Part shown: positions 56,170 through 64,000 of the stretch, one piece after another
How the letters are laid out: every line of letters begins with the position of its first letter
Numbering within the stretch: the stretch's first letter is position 1
Assembly: GCA_950097265.1 (NCBI GenBank)
Contig: CATNDJ010000007.1
Span: 20,908-84,907, forward strand
Direction of reading: 5' to 3'
Source: an uncultured Oscillibacter sp.
GTDB lineage: Bacteria > Bacillota > Clostridia > Oscillospirales > Oscillospiraceae
DNA length: 64,000 nt
Notes under the pieces: model-generated
What the model was told of the DNA's origin: nothing
Database searches by the model: none
The model's input: only the letters and a program-made list of their open reading frames with translations
Translations under genes and position numbers: made by a program

Positions 56170-57591
56170 TTATTCTTTTCCGGTCCAGCAGTAGGTGCAG
56201 ATTTTATCCTTGTCAATGCCGATGGCCTCCAGCAGGCCGTCCAGGGACTGGTAGCCCAGGGAGTCGAAGCCCATCTCCTGGCAGATGGTTTTCAGCATGC
56301 ACTGTCCCCGCTTCGTGGAGGCGTCGGCGTACTCCTCCAGGTGCTGCTGCCCCTCGTCCCCCTCCAGGGCCTGGATGGTCTTCCGGCTTAAAAGCTCCAT
56401 GTCGGAGTTGCTGCGGGAGAAGTTCAGGTACTTGCAGCCGTACATAATGGGGGGACAGGCGGAACGCATGTGGACCTCCTCCGCGCCGGACTCGTAGAGA
56501 AATTCCACCGTCTCCCGGAGCTGGGTGCCCCGGACGATGGAGTCGTCCACGAAGAGGAGCTTCTTTCCCTTGATGAGGTCGTGGACGGGGATCTGCTTCA
56601 TTTTGGCCACCTGGTTGCGCACGTCCTGGCTCTCGGGCATGAAGGACCGGGGCCAGGTGGGGGTGTACTTCACGAAGGGCCGGGCGAAGGGCTTGCCGCT
56701 GCGGTTGGCGAAGCCGATGGCGTGGGGCAGGCCGGAGTCCGGGACCCCCGCCACGTAGTCGACTTTCGGGAGCTGGCCCCGCTGGACCTCGTCCCGGGCC
56801 ATGATCTCGCCGTTGCGGTAGCGCATCACCTCCACGTTCATCCCCTCGTAGCAGGAGTTGGGGTAGCCGTAGTAGGTCCAGAGGAAGGCGCAGATGCGCA
56901 TGTCCTTCCCGGCGGGGGAGAGGGTCTCCCAGCCCTCGGGGGTGATCTTCACGATCTCCTGGGGGCCCAGCTCGTAGGCGTCCTCGTAGCCCAGCTTCTG
57001 ATAGGCGAAGGACTCAAAGGACACGCAGCAGCCCTCGCCGTTCTGCCCGATGAGCACCGGCAGGCGGCCCAGGCGGTCCCGGGCGGCGTAGATGCCCTCC
57101 GGGGTGAGGATGAGGATGGTCATGGACCCCTCAATCTGCTCCTGGGCGTAGCGGATGCCCGCCACTAAGTCGTCCTTCTGGTTGATGAGGGAGGCCACCA
57201 GCTCCGTGGCGTTGACCTTGCCGGAGCTCATGGCCATGAACTGGTGCCCGTGGTCGGAGAAGTACCGCTCCACCAGCTCCTCGGCGTTGTTGATAATGCC
57301 CACGGTGGAGATGGCGTACAGCCCCAGGTGGGAGCGCATCAGCAGGGGCTGGGGATCCGTGTCGCTGATGCAGCCGACCCCCGCGCAGCCCCGGAACTCC
57401 GCCAGGTCCTTCTCGAACTTCGTGCGGAAGGGTGTATTTTCGATGTTGTGAATCTGCCGGTGGAAACCGGCTCCGGCGTCACAGACGGCCATGCCGCCCC
57501 GGCGGGTGCCCAGGTGGGAGTGGTAGTCCGTGCCGAAGAACACGTCCAGCACCACGTCCCGTTTCGAAATCGCGCCAAAAAAACCGCCCAT
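56170..57591 (-). CDS. purF: amidophosphoribosyltransferase
   Basis: glutaminase-like N-terminus, PRTase motif KLLFVDDSIVRGTQLRE. Confidence 0.95.
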   Translation of the reverse strand: MGGFFGAISKRDVVLDVFFGTDYHSHLGTRRGGMAVCDAGAGFHRQIHNIENTPFRTKFEKDLAEFRGCAGVGCISDTDPQPLLMRSHLGLYAISTVGIINNAEELVERYFSDHGHQFMAMSSGKVNATELVASLINQKDDLVAGIRYAQEQIEGSMTILILTPEGIYAARDRLGRLPVLIGQNGEGCCVSFESFAYQKLGYEDAYELGPQEIVKITPEGWETLSPAGKDMRICAFLWTYYGYPNSCYEGMNVEVMRYRNGEIMARDEVQRGQLPKVDYVAGVPDSGLPHAIGFANRSGKPFARPFVKYTPTWPRSFMPESQDVRNQVAKMKQIPVHDLIKGKKLLFVDDSIVRGTQLRETVEFLYESGAEEVHMRSACPPIMYGCKYLNFSRSNSDMELLSRKTIQALEGDEGQQHLEEYADASTKRGQCMLKTICQEMGFDSLGYQSLDGLLEAIGIDKDKICTYCWTGKE

Positions 57592-58310
57592 TACAGCGCC
57601 TCGTTCATCCGGCGCATGACCTCGGCGTAGGCGTCCTCCACGCCGCCCAGGTCCCGGCGGAAGCGGTCCTTGTCCAGCTTCTCGTGGGTCTTAGAGTCCC
57701 ACAGGCGGCAGGTGTCGGGGCTGATCTCGTCTGCCAGGACGATGGTCCCATCCTCCAGGCGGCCGAACTCCAGCTTGAAGTCCACCAGGGTCACGCCGCA
57801 GGAGGCCCAGAAGTCCTTCAGGAAATCATTGACCTGGAAGGCGTACTTCTTGATGGTCTCAATCTCCTCCGGGGTGGCCAGCTTCAATGCCAAGGCGTGG
57901 TAGGCGTTCAGCAGGGGGTCCCCCAGATCGTCGTTTTTATAGGAGAACTCGATGGTGGGCGCGTCAAAGACAATACCTTCCTCCACACCGTAGCGCTTGG
58001 CGAAGGACCCGGCGGAGATGTTGCGGATGATGACTTCCAGGGGGACGATGGAGACCTTTTTCACCACGGTTTCCCGCTGGCTGAGCTCCTCCACGAAGTG
58101 GGTGGGGACCCCGGCCTTTTCCAGCTTGGCCATAAAGCGGTTGGTCATTTGGTTGTTGATGACGCCTTTTCCCACGATGGTGCCTTTTTTCAGCCCGTTG
58201 AAGGCCGTGGCGTCGTCCTTATAGTCCACGATGTACAGATTGGGGTCGTCGGTTTGGAAGACCTTTTTGGCCTTGCCCTCGTAGAGCTGCTCCAGCTTCT
58301 GCATATTCAA
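57591..58310 (-). CDS. purC: SAICAR synthase
   Basis: [31 protein letters not shown]...[22 protein letters not shown]. Confidence 0.97.
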   Translation of the reverse strand: MNMQKLEQLYEGKAKKVFQTDDPNLYIVDYKDDATAFNGLKKGTIVGKGVINNQMTNRFMAKLEKAGVPTHFVEELSQRETVVKKVSIVPLEVIIRNISAGSFAKRYGVEEGIVFDAPTIEFSYKNDDLGDPLLNAYHALALKLATPEEIETIKKYAFQVNDFLKDFWASCGVTLVDFKLEFGRLEDGTIVLADEISPDTCRLWDSKTHEKLDKDRFRRDLGGVEDAYAEVMRRMNEAL

Positions 58311-58351
58311 ATTCCTCCGTCAAGTAAAATATGGATTACGAAAACATCAGG

Positions 58352-58840
58352 TCAGATTTCCGCCTGCAGGGCGGCATCCTTCTCCTCTATCTGAGCGGCC
58401 ATGTCCCGGCGGGCGGCGTCCAGCCAGGAGGCCAGGTTCTGGTCCTCCACCGCCAGAATCTGGGCGGCCAGGATGGCGGCGTTTTTGGCCCCGTTCAGGG
58501 CCACTGCGGCCACGGGGATGCCGCTGGGCATCTGGACGGTGGCCAATAAAGCGTCCAGCCCGTCCATAGCGCCCCCTTTCATGGGGATGCCGATGACGGG
58601 CAGGGTGGTGTTGGCGGCCACGGCCCCCGCCAGGTGGGCGGCCAGGCCGGCGGCGCAGATAATGACGCCGAAGCCGTTCTTCCGGGCGTAGGAGGCGAAC
58701 TCCGCCACCTGGGCGGGAGTGCGGTGGGCGCTCATAATGTGGGCCTCATAGGGGATGCCGAAGGCGTCCAGCTGGGCGCAGGCGGACCGGACCACCGGCC
58801 AGTCGGAGTCGGAACCCATGAGCACGGCTACTTTTTTCAT
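58352..58840 (-). CDS. purE: 5-(carboxyamino)imidazole ribonucleotide mutase
   Basis: VAVLMGSDSDWPVV...HIMSAHRTP...AGLAAHLAG. Confidence 0.96.
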   Translation of the reverse strand: MKKVAVLMGSDSDWPVVRSACAQLDAFGIPYEAHIMSAHRTPAQVAEFASYARKNGFGVIICAAGLAAHLAGAVAANTTLPVIGIPMKGGAMDGLDALLATVQMPSGIPVAAVALNGAKNAAILAAQILAVEDQNLASWLDAARRDMAAQIEEKDAALQAEI

Positions 58841-58859
58841 GGTAAAATCTCCCTTCCAA

Positions 58860-59588
58860 TTACAATTTCTTTCGCAAAACCGTGTGGCGGAAAATGCCGT
58901 CGGCGAAGTATTCGGCGGAGCAGAACACCGGCTTGCCGTCGATGTCGAAGTCCACCTCCTCCATGTACAGCAGGGGCGCGCCTACGCCGACCTGGAGGAG
59001 CACCGCCAGCTTCTCGTCGGCCGGGACGGCCCGGAGATCCGTCAGGTCCAAATAGGGGTACACGCCGCAGGACTGCTGAAGGAAGTGGAAAATGGGGGGC
59101 TTCAGGTCCTCCTCCGTGTAGTCCTCCCGGATGAGGGCCTTTTCGATCACGTCCTCGCAGTAAATGGCGGGGCGGCCGTCGGCGGTGCAGAGGCGGGAGA
59201 CCCGGAGCATGGGGGTCCCCTCCGGGAGCTGGAGCTGAGCGGCGGTCTTCTCGTCCGCGGGCTCCTCCCAGAAGCGGATGGAGGCCACCGCCGGTTCAAA
59301 GCCGTTCTGCCGGATCATGTCCAGGAACTCCACCTCAATGTCCATCCGGGTGTGGACGTCCAGTACGTGGCGGTTGATGATGGTGCCAACGCCGTGGCGG
59401 CGGGTGATGAAGCCTTCCCGCTCCAGGGAGGCCAGGATGTCCCGGAGCTGGGTGCGGCTGATGCCCAGCTTGACGCAGAGCACGCTTTCCCGGGGCAGGC
59501 GCTCCCGGTGGGCATACTCGCCGGTGCGCATGTCCGCCAGGAGCTGGGCGCGGATGGCCTTGGTGTGGGAGATGTGACTGTTGTTCAT
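58860..59588 (-). CDS. GntR family regulator with UTRA domain
   Basis: RAQLLADMRTGEYAHRERLPRESVLCVKLGISRTQLRDILASLEREGFITRRHGVGTIIN; first gene before purE. Confidence 0.92.
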   Translation of the reverse strand: MNNSHISHTKAIRAQLLADMRTGEYAHRERLPRESVLCVKLGISRTQLRDILASLEREGFITRRHGVGTIINRHVLDVHTRMDIEVEFLDMIRQNGFEPAVASIRFWEEPADEKTAAQLQLPEGTPMLRVSRLCTADGRPAIYCEDVIEKALIREDYTEEDLKPPIFHFLQQSCGVYPYLDLTDLRAVPADEKLAVLLQVGVGAPLLYMEEVDFDIDGKPVFCSAEYFADGIFRHTVLRKKL

Positions 59589-59647
59589 TCCAAGCACCTC
59601 GTTGTGTAAGAAGAGTCCGGGAAAAAGGCTTCCCGCCCGGCTGCGGG

Positions 59648-59689
59648 ATAGGTCATACCTATTGTATCGGTTTCCGGGCCGGACCGCAA
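59648..59689 (-). promoter_or_regulatory. promoter TTGCGG-N17-TACAAT (minus strand) plus dyad ATAGGT-N3-ACCTAT (59648-59662), candidate GntR operator
   Basis: perfect 6-3-6 inverted repeat abutting the -10 of the promoter for GntR-pur operon. Confidence 0.65.
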
Positions 59690-59766
59690 TTGACAAAATT
59701 GACAGTTCCCAGGGGAGTTCCGCCCCCGGTTTGTGATGGATTCGCAAAGCGGTTCCAGGAACAGGA

Positions 59767-59795
59767 AAAGCCCCCGGCTTTTCAGCCGGAGGCCT
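59767..59795 (-). terminator. intrinsic terminator for the 3D-domain gene
   Basis: minus strand GCCTCCGGCT-GAAA-AGCCGGGGGC-TTTTCC. Confidence 0.7.
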
Positions 59796-59804
59796 TCGCA
59801 GAAA

Positions 59805-60887
59805 TCACTCCAGAATGTAGACGGTGCAGGAACGCCTTCCAAACTGGATGCACTCGTCGTAGGTGTCGTAGTAGAGGTCGATTTTGTTGCCCTTGACCCC
59901 GGTATCCTCCGCCACGGCCAGGCCGTAGACCACATTGCCCCCGGCGACGATATACATCCGGGTGCCCAGGGGGATAACGCTCTTGTCCACGGCCACGGAG
60001 CCCACGTGGACTGCGGTGCCGCTGGCGGTTCGGGTGCCCACGCCGCCGTGTCCCGTGGTGTAGGCCGTAGCCGTCATGGAACGGACGCCGGAGTAGTTCA
60101 GCACCGTGCCGTCCTTCAGGGTCAGGGTTCCGCTGCCGTCGGCGTTTTCCGAGACGTTGGCGATTCCGCCGCCGGTCTCTCCGTGCTCCGCCAGGATGCT
60201 GTCCGGGTCCTTCTTGACCTCGGAGGGCTTCGGCTTGGGCTTGGCGGTGCCGTATTCCACGATTTTGTCCACGGCGGTGGTGTCCAGCTCTTCCACGAAC
60301 TGGCGGGAGAGCTGGGCCCCGTTGGACCAGACCACCTCGTAGACGGAGGAGCGCACGCCGTCGGCCCCCTCCTGGACCACCTTTTCCTCGCCTTCCAGCA
60401 TATCGGGGTTGGCTACCCGCTGGGTGGAGAAGGGGGCGGTTTCGGTGACGTAGTCATAGTAGGTCAGCTCGGAGGCGACGTTGATATCCACGCCGTTCCC
60501 CGACAACTTTACGCCGATCATCTCCAGGGGACTGGGGTAGACGTGGAGCCGGGAGAGAAGGGAGGAAATGCTTTCCTTGTGGGACTGGACGGTGACGACG
60601 AAGCCCTCGTGCCGGACGGTGACGGTGGTATCTTCCTGCAGGGTGATGTCATAGCCTTTGCTGCCGTTGGAGACATAGACCATCTTGGAGGACAGGTCCG
60701 GGGGGTCCTTCTGCTTGGGGTCCAGGATGATGGCGGCCTCGTCCTCCGTTCCAGTGATGAGGAACAGGGAGTCGGCCCAGCCGGTGGCCGAGAGGCCGGT
60801 GACGGCGGCGACAAACAGGCAGAACAGCATCATGCCGCCTCGTCTGCACAAACTGTATAATACGCTTGGTCGTTGGTCGGTGTTCAC
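59805..60887 (-). CDS. G5 / 3D domain protein (YabE/Rpf-like cell-wall protein)
   Basis: DUF348-like N-terminus, G5 region VVWSNGAQLSRQFVEELDTTAVDKIVEYGT, 3D domain MTATAYTTGHGGVGTRTASGTAVHVGSVAVDKSVIPLGTRMYI. Confidence 0.9.
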   Translation of the reverse strand: MNTDQRPSVLYSLCRRGGMMLFCLFVAAVTGLSATGWADSLFLITGTEDEAAIILDPKQKDPPDLSSKMVYVSNGSKGYDITLQEDTTVTVRHEGFVVTVQSHKESISSLLSRLHVYPSPLEMIGVKLSGNGVDINVASELTYYDYVTETAPFSTQRVANPDMLEGEEKVVQEGADGVRSSVYEVVWSNGAQLSRQFVEELDTTAVDKIVEYGTAKPKPKPSEVKKDPDSILAEHGETGGGIANVSENADGSGTLTLKDGTVLNYSGVRSMTATAYTTGHGGVGTRTASGTAVHVGSVAVDKSVIPLGTRMYIVAGGNVVYGLAVAEDTGVKGNKIDLYYDTYDECIQFGRRSCTVYILE

Positions 60888-61325
60888 TTGGATACCCTCC
60901 TATAAGGTGATTTCACGGCGCGCGAAAAGCCCAGGCCCCGGGCCGCGCCCGGGAAGAGGCGGAAGAGCGCCGTGCTGGTCCCGCGGGGGAGTATTGGGCG
61001 GCCGCCTCCGGTGAAAAGGCGGCTTGTAACTTTTGTTACCAATCGGAAACTGCGCTTAGTATACACCCTTAGCCCCACTTTTGTCAAGCCTTTTGGGCTC
61101 TGTCGGTACAATTATCCCCACTTTTGACCCATTTGGACAAGAATTGACTGGAAAACATTCGGGAAGCGGGGCGGGAAAAGGTTACAAAACGGTAACGGAG
61201 GAGGGGGCGGCCCTGTCGTTTTCTGTGGGATTTCCCACTTTGAAAAGGCGGAAGTGGACTTTTTTCGGAAGCTGTGCTATGATGCAAGGGCAAAAGGATT
61301 TTCCGGGAGAGAGGAGCCATGGCCT

Positions 61326-62318
61326 ATGAACATTGGAAACGTGTCCATTCCCTCGAAGCTGGCGCTGGCCCCCATGGCGGGCGTCACCGACGCGGCCTTC
61401 CGCCGGCTCTGCGCGGAGCTGGGGGCGGGCTATACCTGCACGGAGCTGATCTCCTCCAAGGCCCTCTGCTACAAGGACAAGAAGACCTTCTCCCTCCTGC
61501 GGCAGTTCCCGGGGGAGCACCCCGCCGCCGTGCAGATTTTCGGCAGCGACCCGTCCTGCATGGCGGAGGCCGCCCAAATCGCCATCGAGCACACGGGAGC
61601 GGATATCCTGGATATCAACATGGGCTGTCCCATGGGGAAAATTGTCAACAACGGAGATGGCGCGGCGCTGATGCGGGACCCGGAGAAGGCGGGGCGCATC
61701 GTGGAGGCCGTGGTGAAGGCCCTTCCCGGGGTCCCGGTGACGGCCAAGTTTCGCCGGGGCTGGGATTTGGGGAGCTGCAACTGCGTGGAGTTCGCCCGGG
61801 GCCTGGAGCAGGCCGGGGTTTCCGCCGTGGCGGTCCATGGCCGGACCCGGGCCCAGGTTTACGGCGGGGAGGCGGACTGGAACTGCATCCGGGCCGTCAA
61901 GGAAGCGGTGTCCATTCCCGTCATCGCCAACGGGGACGTCTGGAAACCGGAGGACGCGGCCCGGATTTTACAGCACACCAAGGCGGACATGGCCATGATC
62001 GGCCGGGGCTGTTTCGGGAACCCCTGGATTTTTCAGCAGGCCAAGGCCCTGCTGGAGGGCGAGCCGGTCCCTCCCGTGCCGCCCCTGGCGGAACGGTGCG
62101 ATTTGGCCGTGCGCCAGTTCGAGCTGGCGGCGGAGTATAAGGGAGAGCGGCTGGCCGTCCTGGAGGCCCGGCGGCATTACTGCTGGTATCTCAAGGGCGT
62201 GCCCTACGCCAATTATTATAAGGAACAGATCGTCCGGATGAACACATTAGAAGATGTATACCGGGTGACCCGGGGCATCAAGCGGGACCTTCGGGACGGA
62301 GAGGGGGGACGCCTGTGA
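61326..62318 (+). CDS. dusB: tRNA-dihydrouridine synthase B
   Basis: MNIGNVSIPSKLALAPMAGVTDAAFR...DINMGCPMGKIVNNGDGAALM...MIGRGCFGNPW. Confidence 0.95.
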   Translation: MNIGNVSIPSKLALAPMAGVTDAAFRRLCAELGAGYTCTELISSKALCYKDKKTFSLLRQFPGEHPAAVQIFGSDPSCMAEAAQIAIEHTGADILDINMGCPMGKIVNNGDGAALMRDPEKAGRIVEAVVKALPGVPVTAKFRRGWDLGSCNCVEFARGLEQAGVSAVAVHGRTRAQVYGGEADWNCIRAVKEAVSIPVIANGDVWKPEDAARILQHTKADMAMIGRGCFGNPWIFQQAKALLEGEPVPPVPPLAERCDLAVRQFELAAEYKGERLAVLEARRHYCWYLKGVPYANYYKEQIVRMNTLEDVYRVTRGIKRDLRDGEGGRL

Positions 62319-62923
62319 CGGATTTGCGGGAACAGAAGTGGATCGCCGCCGCCCGGGAGGGGGACCAGGGGGCCTTCGAGGAGTTGGTCCGGCTCTATGA
62401 AAAGCGGGTGCTGGCCCTGACCCAGCGGATGTGCCGGAATCCGGAGGACGCCGCCGAGGCCGCCCAAGAGGCGTTTTTCGCCGCCTGGCAGGGGCTGAAG
62501 AGCTTCCGGGGGGACAGCAGCTTTTCTACCTGGCTCTACCGGCTGGCCTCCAACGCCTGCGTAGACCTGCTCCGGCGGGAGGGGAAGCGGCAGGCCGACG
62601 TCTCCCTGGACGGCGAGGATTTGAATCTGGACCTTCCGGCCTCCATTCCCTCTCCCCAGGAGGAGGCGGAGCGCCGGGAGCTGCGGGAACAGATCGAAGA
62701 GGGGCTCCGGGCCCTGCCGGCGGAGTACCGGGCGGCGCTGGTGCTGCGGGAGATCCAGCAGCTCCGCTATGACGAGATCGGTGAAGCGTTGGCTTTGGAC
62801 ATTGGGACGGTAAAGTCCCGCATCAGCCGGGGGCGGAAAAAGCTGCGAAGTTTTTTGCTGGCGCAGGGGAACTTTTCTCCGCCGCCTCCGTCTAAAGAGA
62901 CAGGAAAGGAGGGCCGTTTATGA
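62315..62923 (+). CDS. ECF-type RNA polymerase sigma factor
   Basis: sigma-70 r2 (ALTQRMCRNPEDAAEAAQEAFFAAWQGLKSFRGDSSFSTWLYRLASNACVDLLRRE) and r4 regions. Confidence 0.95.
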   Translation: MTDLREQKWIAAAREGDQGAFEELVRLYEKRVLALTQRMCRNPEDAAEAAQEAFFAAWQGLKSFRGDSSFSTWLYRLASNACVDLLRREGKRQADVSLDGEDLNLDLPASIPSPQEEAERRELREQIEEGLRALPAEYRAALVLREIQQLRYDEIGEALALDIGTVKSRISRGRKKLRSFLLAQGNFSPPPPSKETGKEGRL

Positions 62924-63771
62924 AATACTGCGAGGAATACGCGGCCCTGTTGGACCTGTTCGTGGACGGCGAGCTGGCGGGGCCCGAGATGGAGCGGGTG
63001 CGGGACCACCTGTCGGAGTGCCCCGGCTGCCGGGCCTATGTGGACGACGCGCTGGCCATCCGGGCGGGCTTTCCGGATGTGGAAGAGACGGCTGTGCCGG
63101 AGGGCTTCGCCGGGGGCGTGATGGAACGGATTCGAGAGGCTTCCGCCAAGGATAGGAAAATCGTGGAGCTGAAGCGGCGGGGAGTCCGGCGCTGGCTGGG
63201 GACGGCGGCGGCTCTGGCGGCCTGCTGCGCCCTGGTCATTCTGGTGCGGACCGGCAACGGCGCCGCCGTACCCACCGGGGGAGACCGTGGCGCGGATTAC
63301 TCCTCTTATAATAATGGTCCGGCGGACGGCGCAGCCGATGTGATTGGCGGCGAAGAGGCGGGAATCGCCCTCCAGGCGGCCCCGGAATCGAAAGAAGAGC
63401 CGGCGGAGAGCGCGCCGGAGGAGGCCCAAGCGGCGCCGGTGGTGCGGTCGAAAGCGGCGGAGCTTTATAATGACGAAGAGGCGCTGAAGGCGGCTCCGGC
63501 GGAAGCGGCCCCGGAAGCAGCAATGGACAGCGGGCAATTCTCCGCCTGTCCCTCTGCGCCGGAGGAGCAGCCCGCTTTGTGCCTGACCGCAGAAGAGGCC
63601 GGGGACCTGCTGGACGGATTTACTGTGGTATGGGAAAACGCTGTGGAATGGCGTTATAAGCTGAGCAGGGAAGAGTATCAGACGCTGCTGGAGGCGCTGG
63701 GCCGTCAGGAGGAGCTGCCGGAGACGGAGGAGGGGCCTTTCCTGGTGGCGGTGTCGGGGCCTTTGGAATAG
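62920..63771 (+). CDS. anti-sigma factor with zinc-finger (zf-HC2) domain
   Basis: CEEYAALLDLFVDGELAGPEMERVRDHLSECPGCRAYVD; TM; overlaps sigma gene. Confidence 0.92.
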   Translation: MKYCEEYAALLDLFVDGELAGPEMERVRDHLSECPGCRAYVDDALAIRAGFPDVEETAVPEGFAGGVMERIREASAKDRKIVELKRRGVRRWLGTAAALAACCALVILVRTGNGAAVPTGGDRGADYSSYNNGPADGAADVIGGEEAGIALQAAPESKEEPAESAPEEAQAAPVVRSKAAELYNDEEALKAAPAEAAPEAAMDSGQFSACPSAPEEQPALCLTAEEAGDLLDGFTVVWENAVEWRYKLSREEYQTLLEALGRQEELPETEEGPFLVAVSGPLE

Positions 63772-63925
63772 GAACGATCGCCGTCAGGCCGGTTTTCCAC
63801 GGAGAACCGGCCTGACGTTTGGGCGCGGAGGGAGCCGGTGTTGTTGGAACTGCACAGAGGTCGTACCGGGCTGTGGGCATTTCGCCGTTATTTTACAAAA
63901 AGAGCAAAAAAAGGAGAAAAAGGTG

Positions 63926-63954
63926 TTGACAAACTGAGAGTTCCATGGTAATCT
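63926..63954 (+). promoter_or_regulatory. strong promoter TTGACA-N17-TAATCT near window end
   Basis: consensus -35, 17-bp spacer, near-consensus -10; transcript leaves the window. Confidence 0.7.
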
Positions 63955-64000
63955 AACAAAGCTGTCCGGCACGGGAGACGGGAGGCAAGCTCGAAAGAAA

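Overview
64-kb high-GC chromosomal window; gene content (SpoIIID, flagellin/CsrA, T-box leader, ECF-S transporter, SLH protein) suggests a gut-type clostridial Firmicute (Oscillospirales-like; inference only). Most of it is ordinary chromosome: LCP protein, pyrG, cysE-cysS behind a Cys T-box, guaB, a purine operon (GntR-purE-C-F-M-N-[DUF1266/DUF2185-like]-purH(AICARFT only)-D-L), two Dus enzymes, and two sigma/anti-sigma pairs. Accessory or regulatory regions of interest: (i) a csrA-flagellin locus whose flagellin reading frame has one in-frame amber codon (TAG, 8146-8148) with intact coding on both sides, next to a small serine recombinase and three dyad elements; (ii) an HTH + Ser/Thr kinase-LRR two-gene module; (iii) a binding protein/LytS-type kinase/AraC-type regulator three-component system divergent from an iron/phosphate-ester-type ABC transporter whose ATPase carries large insertions; (iv) a GH112 (galacto-N-biose/lacto-N-biose phosphorylase) locus with sugar ABC transporter and two AraC regulators; (v) a purine operon headed by a GntR/UTRA regulator with a perfect operator-like dyad at its promoter and an uncharacterised translationally coupled gene. 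No CRISPR array, rRNA, tRNA or complete transposon was recognised. All assignments are by reading motifs; no database search was run.
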